Assembly (NCBI RefSeq): GCF_031626875.1
Contig: NZ_JANDMF010000030.1
Location: forward strand, 1-64,000
DNA length: 64,000 nucleotides
Direction: 5' to 3'
Origin: Clostridium sp031626875
Lineage (GTDB): Bacteria > Bacillota > Clostridia > Clostridiales > Clostridiaceae
Below, in pieces: positions 59,628-64,000 of the stretch; position 1 is the first letter of the stretch, and the number at the start of each line of letters is the position of its first letter. The notes under the pieces are model-generated. The model was not told the origin of the DNA and did not search any database. It worked only from the letters and a program-made list of their open reading frames with translations. The translations under genes and the position numbers were made by a program.

Positions 59628-60135
59628 TTTCCCCCCTTAAGGATTCTAATGACTTAATCTCATCTCTTAAAGTAGCAGCTCTTTCATATTCTTCTTTTAT
59701 AACTGCCCTTTGCAATTCTTCCTTTAACTTTTTAATTCTTTTCCTTTGGATAACTTCAGTTCCTTTTCTAACAGGAATTTTTCCTATGTGTTCTAAATCT
59801 CCTTGAATTCTTTTTATTCTTGGTATTAAAAAATCTTCAAAACTTTCATAGCATTTACTACAGCCTAATTGCCCGCTCTTCTTAAATTGCGAATAGGTTA
59901 ACCCACAATTTTTACATACTATTTCAATTTTTTTCTTTTTATCTAATGTTTCAAAAAATCCACTTATAATATTTTGAAATGGTAATCCATTTCCATCACT
60001 AATAGACGCCTTTAGAGGTATGTCTGACAATTCTTTCGCGCATTTTTCACACAACCATGTTTCTGTCTTTTGTCCATTAATAAGTTTAATTAAATGAATC
60101 TTTGCTTCTTCTTTATTACATCTTTCACATAGCAC
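59599..60135 (-). CDS. mcsA: McsA, zinc-finger and UVR-domain activator of McsB
   Basis: Partner of McsB and CtsR. The 178 residues have two treble-clef-like zinc modules (C3/C6 with C29/C32, then IVCKNCGLTYS with LGCSKCYESF) and a C-terminal UVR domain (LKEELQRAVIKEEYERAATL). It follows ctsR by 13 bases, and its end overlaps mcsB, so the two proteins are probably made in step. Confidence 0.93.
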   Translation of the reverse strand: MLCERCNKEEAKIHLIKLINGQKTETWLCEKCAKELSDIPLKASISDGNGLPFQNIISGFFETLDKKKKIEIVCKNCGLTYSQFKKSGQLGCSKCYESFEDFLIPRIKRIQGDLEHIGKIPVRKGTEVIQRKRIKKLKEELQRAVIKEEYERAATLRDEIKSLESLRGENESDKKLDK

Positions 60136-60148
60136 TTCTCATTCCCCC

Positions 60149-60604
60149 TTAAGATAAGATAACTATAAGCATAGACTTCAAAATATCTGCTCTTACTTTA
60201 TTTCTATTTTCTGTATTAGCTAAAGTTCTATCATTTATAACCATTTTCATTAATTCCGATTCTCTTATTGTTATTAAATTTGCTTCTACTAAACTTTCAA
60301 TTAAAGATAATGCATTACTATTTGTAATAGAATTTCCTATAAAATCATATAAGAGATTATTTCTCTCTTCTGAGCCATCATAGCTTAATTGCTTTATTAC
60401 AATACAGCCGCCCCCCCCACGTCTACTTTCTATAACATATCCTCTCTCATATGTAAATCTAGTAGTTAATACATAATTAATTTGTGATGGAGCACAACTA
60501 AATTGATCTGCCAACTCATTTCTTTGAATTTGAACTTGTTCTCCACCATTCTCGTTAAGCATATTTTTTATAAAATTCTCAATTATATCTGAAAGTCTTG
60601 CCAT
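60149..60604 (-). CDS. ctsR: Transcriptional repressor CtsR
   Basis: Winged-helix heat-shock repressor of clp genes. The 151 residues include LADQFSCAPSQINYVLTTRF (helix-turn-helix) and the glycine loop RRGGGGCIVIKQ (G63-G66), whose flexibility acts as the temperature sensor in Bacillus-type CtsR. The glycines are encoded by an uninterrupted run of eight G (complement of 60411-60418), very unusual in this AT-rich genome. It is first in ctsR-mcsA-mcsB-clpC and lies just behind a CtsR operator, so the operon is autoregulated. Confidence 0.95.
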   Translation of the reverse strand: MARLSDIIENFIKNMLNENGGEQVQIQRNELADQFSCAPSQINYVLTTRFTYERGYVIESRRGGGGCIVIKQLSYDGSEERNNLLYDFIGNSITNSNALSLIESLVEANLITIRESELMKMVINDRTLANTENRNKVRADILKSMLIVILS

Positions 60605-60629
60605 AATATCACCTTCTTAAACTCCTGTT

Positions 60630-60646
60630 TTTGACTTACCTTGACC
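60630..60646 (-). promoter_or_regulatory. CtsR operator
   Basis: Minus strand GGTCAAG-GTA-AGTCAAA, a tandem heptad that matches the CtsR consensus (A/GGTCAAA-NAN-A/GGTCAAA) with two mismatches: position 7 of the first heptad and the central A of the NAN spacer. It overlaps the expected start site, downstream of the -10. Confidence 0.85.
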
Positions 60647-60656
60647 TTTTGATTTT

Positions 60657-60685
60657 ATATTAATATTAATTCTTATTTTTTTCAA
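60657..60685 (-). promoter_or_regulatory. Sigma-A promoter of the ctsR operon
   Basis: Minus strand TTGAAA, 17 bases, TAATAT; CtsR bound at 60630-60646 would block it. Confidence 0.72.
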
Positions 60686-60764
60686 GTTTTATTATTACCT
60701 TTATGTTTAAATTTATTATCTTTAGGGAAAATATAACTTATATAATCTATACTAGGAGGCTTAT

Positions 60765-61418
60765 ATGTTAATAAAATGGTTTGGTGAATGTTCATTTTTA
60801 CTACAAGATTCTCTTGGAAGGAGAATTATTACAGACCCACCTACTACAATTCCAATAGAAAATTTATTAGACTTACATCCAAATGTAATTACTTTGAGCC
60901 ATTTTTGTTCTGATTCTCTCAATGATATAATTAATGAAAAAAAAATTCAATTGGTAAATAGAGCAACTTCATATACCTTTAACTTTTCCAATATTCTTGG
61001 AATACCTTCATTTCAAGATGATATTAAAGGACAAAAAAGAGGCCCTAATATTATATATAAATATATGTTTGATGATTTAAAGATTTGTAATCTAGGATAT
61101 TTAGGACACGAACTTTCTGATAACACTCTACATTCTCTAGGACAGATTGACATTCTTTTTATTCCTATTGGGGGTAATTTTACTCTCAACTTTGTTAAAG
61201 CAACTAAATTAATTAATAAACTTAATCCTAAAATTATCATTCCTATGTATTATAGAACTCCTAATTCCTTAATTTATATAGATAGTTGTAAAAACTTTAT
61301 TATCTCAATGAAGTCTATACTAAAAATTGATGAATATTCATTTGATACTTCCTCATTAGACTCAAATTCATTTCCTATAACAATAATTTTAAAAGAAAGT
61401 AAATTAAATACCCAATAA
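60765..61418 (+). CDS. Metallo-beta-lactamase-fold protein, UlaG-like, with altered metal motif
   Basis: A 217-residue protein divergent from ctsR, with AGGAGG before the ATG. The opening IKWFGECSFLLQDSLGRRII and later NLGYLGHELSD, IDILFIPIGG and IPMYYRTPN follow the UlaG-type (MBL superfamily) pattern. The main metal motif HxHxDH is replaced by H46-F-C48-S-D50-S51, and the usual PMHY is PMYY. Two or three histidine ligands are thus missing, so it is either a pseudoenzyme or binds metal differently (Cys48 could be a ligand). Substrate unknown. A bidirectional terminator separates it from the ferredoxin gene. Confidence 0.78.
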   Translation: MLIKWFGECSFLLQDSLGRRIITDPPTTIPIENLLDLHPNVITLSHFCSDSLNDIINEKKIQLVNRATSYTFNFSNILGIPSFQDDIKGQKRGPNIIYKYMFDDLKICNLGYLGHELSDNTLHSLGQIDILFIPIGGNFTLNFVKATKLINKLNPKIIIPMYYRTPNSLIYIDSCKNFIISMKSILKIDEYSFDTSSLDSNSFPITIILKESKLNTQ

Positions 61419-61419
61419 A

Positions 61420-61446
61420 AAAAGGTCGTCTAAACGACGACCTTTT
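61420..61446. terminator. Bidirectional terminator between the MBL-fold gene and ferredoxin
   Basis: AAAAGGTCGTC (61420-61430) pairs perfectly with GACGACCTTTT (61436-61446), with A and T runs on both sides. Confidence 0.9.
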
Positions 61447-61457
61447 ATTTCACCAGA

Positions 61458-61628
61458 TTATGCTTGTTCTGGAGCTCCTACTGGACAAACATTTGCACAG
61501 TTTCCACAATCAATACAAGTATCTGCATCGATAACGAATTGAGTATCTCCTTGAGTTATAGCATTAACTGGACATTCTGAAGCACAAGCACCACAGCTTA
61601 CACAAGAGTCATTAATTGCGAATGCCAT
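61458..61628 (-). CDS. 2[4Fe-4S] ferredoxin, clostridial type
   Basis: A 56-residue low-potential electron carrier. Two CxxCxxCxxxCP motifs bind two cubane clusters: C9, C12, C15, C19 (CVSCGACASECP) and C38, C41, C44, C48 (CIDCGNCANVCP). Clostridial ferredoxin of this size serves pyruvate:ferredoxin oxidoreductase and hydrogenase. The gene is monocistronic, with an AGGAGGTG site, a 13-bp hairpin just upstream of it and a strong terminator, consistent with an abundant stable mRNA. Confidence 0.96.
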   Translation of the reverse strand: MAFAINDSCVSCGACASECPVNAITQGDTQFVIDADTCIDCGNCANVCPVGAPEQA

Positions 61629-61642
61629 TAAAAACACCTCCT

Positions 61643-61674
61643 AAATAATTATGGTTATTACACCACAATTATTT
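61643..61674 (-). promoter_or_regulatory. 5' hairpin of the ferredoxin mRNA
   Basis: AAATAATTGTGGT pairs with ACCATAATTATTT on the minus strand (13 pairs, one G-T), right before the ribosome site. TAAAAT, a likely -10, overlaps its upstream edge. Confidence 0.5.
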
Positions 61675-61725
61675 TATCATGTTTCATAATCTTTTAAAAG
61701 TCATTTTATAAAAAATAAATTAATA

Positions 61726-61929
61726 CTACAATATCATATATCCTAAATTTTCAATACATTCTATCACCTTATCTATATTTAACCATGTATCATTATATAT
61801 GATTTGTATTTCTTTCTTTTGAATAGATATCTCACATGCAATGATTCCTTCATTTGAAGTTATTGCTCTTTGAATTTTAGAAACATCACTTTGATTATTT
61901 ATATTATGCACCTTAAGTACAGCCTTCAC
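61726..61929 (-). CDS. HMA-fold small protein without the CxxC metal site
   Basis: A 67-residue protein with the beta-alpha-beta-beta-alpha-beta pattern of heavy-metal-associated domains (MKAVLKVHNINNQSDVSKIQ at the start, IDKVIECIENLGYMIL at the end). The metal loop GMTCxxC is replaced by NINNQSD and no CxxC remains, so copper chaperone function is unlikely. The start is GTG at 61929 after GGAGGGAG. It follows ricT by 11 bases, so it is probably co-transcribed with ricT and holB. Function unknown. Confidence 0.75.
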   Translation of the reverse strand: MKAVLKVHNINNQSDVSKIQRAITSNEGIIACEISIQKKEIQIIYNDTWLNIDKVIECIENLGYMIL

Positions 61930-61940
61930 AAAACTCCCTC

Positions 61941-62846
61941 CTACTTTTCTTTGAATAATTCCTTAATTAATTTTTTGTCTTCTTCTGATTCTATTTCTAA
62001 CTTAATATCTTTCTCATCAATAGAATCTTCATAACTTCCTGATATAAGTTTAATTGTTGAAATATTAAAATCTTTTAATACCTCTTCATCTCCAATTCTA
62101 AGTTTTACCCTTATTGATTCTTTTACTGTGTTATTTGAGATAACTTCACCTTCTCCATCTTCAGTTTCAACTACAGATCCTACTTTAGGCAAATGCTTTC
62201 TTATACTCTCATATGTACTTTGTTCATAATTTAAACAACACATTAATCTACCACATATTCCTGATATCTTTGTTGGGTTTAATGATAAATTTTGCTCCTT
62301 AGCCATCTTTATAGATACTGATGCAAAATCTCCTAGAAATGATGAGCAACACATAGACCTTCCACAAGGACCTAATCCCCCTATCATTTTAGCTTCATCT
62401 CTTACCCCAATCTGTCTAAGTTCTATTCTTGTCTTAAATATTGTAGCTAAATCTTTAACAAGCTCTCTAAAATCTACTCTTCCATCTGCTGTAAAATAGA
62501 AAATCACCTTATTATTATCAAAAGTATATTCAACATCGATAAGTTTCATTTCAAGGCCATGTTCTTCTATCTTTTTTAGACATATATTTAATGCCTCTTC
62601 TTCTTTACTTTTGTTTTCTTTATGTTTTAATATATCTTTATGATCTGCAACTCTTAAAACGCTCTTTAATGGTGCAATAATGTCTGTCTCTTCTATGCTC
62701 TTAACTCCTATTACACATTCTCCAAATTCGATGCCTCTAGCAGTCTCAACAACAACATAGTCACCTTTATGTATTTTTAATGATCCAGGACTAAAATAAT
62801 ATACTTTGCCTGCCTTTTTAAACCTCACACCTACTACTTCTATCAT
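61941..62846 (-). CDS. ricT: RicT (YaaT), PSP1-domain regulator of RNase Y
   Basis: In Bacillus RicT, with RicA and RicF, forms an Fe-S complex that steers RNase Y. The 301 residues have the PSP1 domain and conserved cysteines in GLGPCGRSMCCSSFLGDF and GICGRLMCCLNYEQ, which can hold iron-sulfur. The order darA-holB-ricT is the widespread Firmicute arrangement. It lies three bases after holB. Confidence 0.95.
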   Translation of the reverse strand: MIEVVGVRFKKAGKVYYFSPGSLKIHKGDYVVVETARGIEFGECVIGVKSIEETDIIAPLKSVLRVADHKDILKHKENKSKEEEALNICLKKIEEHGLEMKLIDVEYTFDNNKVIFYFTADGRVDFRELVKDLATIFKTRIELRQIGVRDEAKMIGGLGPCGRSMCCSSFLGDFASVSIKMAKEQNLSLNPTKISGICGRLMCCLNYEQSTYESIRKHLPKVGSVVETEDGEGEVISNNTVKESIRVKLRIGDEEVLKDFNISTIKLISGSYEDSIDEKDIKLEIESEEDKKLIKELFKEK

Positions 62847-62849
62847 TAA

Positions 62850-63776
62850 TTAACCCTCCAAAAATCCTATAAGCATAATGCTTATAACCATAGAATAACT
62901 TATATTATTCTCGAAATTACTTCTTGCTTCTTCTATATTTTTTAACATTGAATTTAACCTGTTATAAGATAATTCTGATGATAATCTACTGATATCATCT
63001 AACTTATCCAAATTTATAATATTAGTTTTATTTCTTAACTCTTTATAAACAATAATATCTCTAATAAAAGAAGCTATCAAATTTAACAATTCATATTTAT
63101 CATTTTTATGCTTGTTAAATTTTTCTTCATATTCTAGTACAACATTATTATTACTATTAATATCTGTAAGAAATTTAATAATCAATTTTCTCAAATTGCT
63201 TAATTCTTCATCATTTAGAATCTTTTCTGCTCTACCAGGAATTCCTTCTCCATAAGCTAAAGCTGTTAAAATCTTTTCTTCATTATTCTCTCCAATACTT
63301 TTAATGTACTTAATCATATCTTCTTTATCTAATGGAGTTAACTTATAAATTTGACATCTTGACTTTATAGTATCTAGTAATAACTCTAAACTCTCACTTA
63401 ATATTATTATATATACACCTTTTGGTGGTTCCTCTATAGTTTTTAACATAGCATTTTGTGCTTGCCCCGTCAACTTATTTCCTTCATGTATTATAATTAT
63501 CTTCTTATCTCCCTCATAAGGTTTTTTAGAAACTTCTTCTATTATTTTTCTAACTTCATCTACACCAAAGGAAGCTTTTTCTGATTTATAATGAATTATA
63601 TCCACATAATTATAATCATCATTTTTTCCAAGTATCTTTAAAGCAAACTTTTTAGCAATTAAACTCTTTCCTATTCCATCTGGCCCTACAATAAGATGTG
63701 CATGTGAAAGAGTATTTCTATCTACACGTTTCATAAATCCACTAATAATATTTTCAAATCCTATAAACTCCTTCAC
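62850..63776 (-). CDS. holB: DNA polymerase III subunit delta'
   Basis: Clamp-loader subunit. The likely start is GTG at 63776, six bases after GAGGTG, giving 308 residues; a GTG at 63785 overlaps that site. Features: P-loop-like GPDGIGKSLIAKKFA, IIHEGNKLTGQAQNAMLKTI, EEPPKGVYIIIL and the SRC motif (KSRCQIYKLTP). The usual zinc-binding cysteines are reduced, as often in Gram-positive delta'. It lies 19 bases after darA. Confidence 0.93.
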   Translation of the reverse strand: MKEFIGFENIISGFMKRVDRNTLSHAHLIVGPDGIGKSLIAKKFALKILGKNDDYNYVDIIHYKSEKASFGVDEVRKIIEEVSKKPYEGDKKIIIIHEGNKLTGQAQNAMLKTIEEPPKGVYIIILSESLELLLDTIKSRCQIYKLTPLDKEDMIKYIKSIGENNEEKILTALAYGEGIPGRAEKILNDEELSNLRKLIIKFLTDINSNNNVVLEYEEKFNKHKNDKYELLNLIASFIRDIIVYKELRNKTNIINLDKLDDISRLSSELSYNRLNSMLKNIEEARSNFENNISYSMVISIMLIGFLEG

Positions 63777-63795
63777 AATTAACACCTCGCAAATA

Positions 63796-64000
63796 TTATA
63801 TTCTTATGAATTGATCAACATCTAAAACAAAAATAGTTGCACCTCCAACTTGAACTTCTATTGGATACTGAACATACATCTCTGAGTTTCCTGGAAACGG
63901 AGTAGGTGATGCAACTACTTCTTTTCGCTTTTTACATATGTCTTTTATTATTCCTATTACTTCTTCAACCTTTTTCTCTTGAACGCCTACAAGTAAAGTT
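63796..64000 (-). CDS. Cyclic-di-AMP receptor DarA (YaaQ/PstA family), partial
   Basis: The 5' part lies beyond the window edge; 68 codons are visible. They encode TLLVGVQEKKVEEVIGIIKD, a lysine/arginine segment, then PTPFPGNSEMYVQYPIEVQV and GGATIFVLDVDQFIRI. This matches the PII-like c-di-AMP receptor family (YaaQ in Bacillus, PstA in Listeria and Staphylococcus), found upstream of holB. The GGA and the proline/glycine loop are ligand-site regions in that family. Its target in clostridia is not known. Confidence 0.92.
   Translation of the reverse strand, partial: TLLVGVQEKKVEEVIGIIKDICKKRKEVVASPTPFPGNSEMYVQYPIEVQVGGATIFVLDVDQFIRI

Overview
The window is a strongly AT-rich, low-GC Firmicute chromosome segment. 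Gene content, gene order and protein sequences fit Clostridium sensu stricto (cluster I), close to the C. butyricum / C. beijerinckii type; the species call is inference. From about 3.5 kb to the right edge almost everything is transcribed leftwards (minus strand). This is the classical ctsR-to-ribosomal-protein superregion of clostridia, seen in reverse.

Layout: (1) 1-3.5 kb is an accessory patch: an apparently intact IS1182-family element, a broken prophage endolysin, and a broken tyrosine integrase whose 3' end abuts the rpsI terminator. (2) 3.5-8 kb: rplM-rpsI, truA and the ECF-transporter energizing module ecfA1-ecfA2-ecfT. (3) 8-11 kb: the alpha operon (rpsM-rpsK-rpsD-rpoA-rplQ) with its own consensus promoter and a structured leader. 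(4) 11-23.9 kb: the S10-spc operon, rpsJ to rpmJ, including secY, adk, map, a KOW protein and infA, behind a leader of about 195 nt. (5) 24-29 kb: the str operon (L7Ae-like protein, rpsL, rpsG, fusA, tuf). (6) 29-41.6 kb: rpoC, rpoB, rplL, rplJ, rplA, rplK, nusG, secE, rpmG, a second tuf and tRNA-Thr. (7) 41.6-49.4 kb: sigH, yacP, rlmB, mrnC, cysS, T-box-controlled proS, ispD and a PIN-TRAM membrane protein. (8) 49.7-52.6 kb: a small clostridial gene of unknown function, disA and radA. (9) 53-56 kb: two glutaredoxin-like proteins, gapN and trxB. (10) 56-60.7 kb: the ctsR-mcsA-mcsB-clpC stress operon with a CtsR operator. (11) 60.7-64 kb: a divergent metallo-beta-lactamase-fold protein, a 2[4Fe-4S] ferredoxin, a small HMA-fold protein, ricT, holB and the start-truncated gene for a c-di-AMP receptor (DarA/YaaQ type).

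How the parts work together: the bulk makes ribosomes, RNA polymerase and elongation factors, and is divided by promoters, terminators and leader RNAs (L10 leader, probable L13 leader, two L1-type hairpins, and several structured leaders I cannot assign) that allow autogenous control. Aminoacyl-tRNA synthetases, translation factors, protein export (secY, secE) and rRNA maturation (mrnC, rlmB, yacP) sit alongside. DisA makes c-di-AMP and a c-di-AMP receptor lies at the window edge. The CtsR operon provides protein quality control, and trxB-grx-gapN couples thiol reduction to a likely NADPH source.

I do not see a wholly new multi-gene system. The most interesting items are an McsB whose phosphagen-kinase signature residues are heavily substituted; an 8-G run inside the glycine loop of ctsR; unassigned structured leaders before rpsM, rpsJ, the L7Ae-like gene, rpsG and rpoB; a duplicated L1 target motif; near-identical tuf copies; an IS whose two ends are each palindromic; and two proteins (MBL-fold, HMA-fold) that kept their fold signatures but lost canonical metal ligands.
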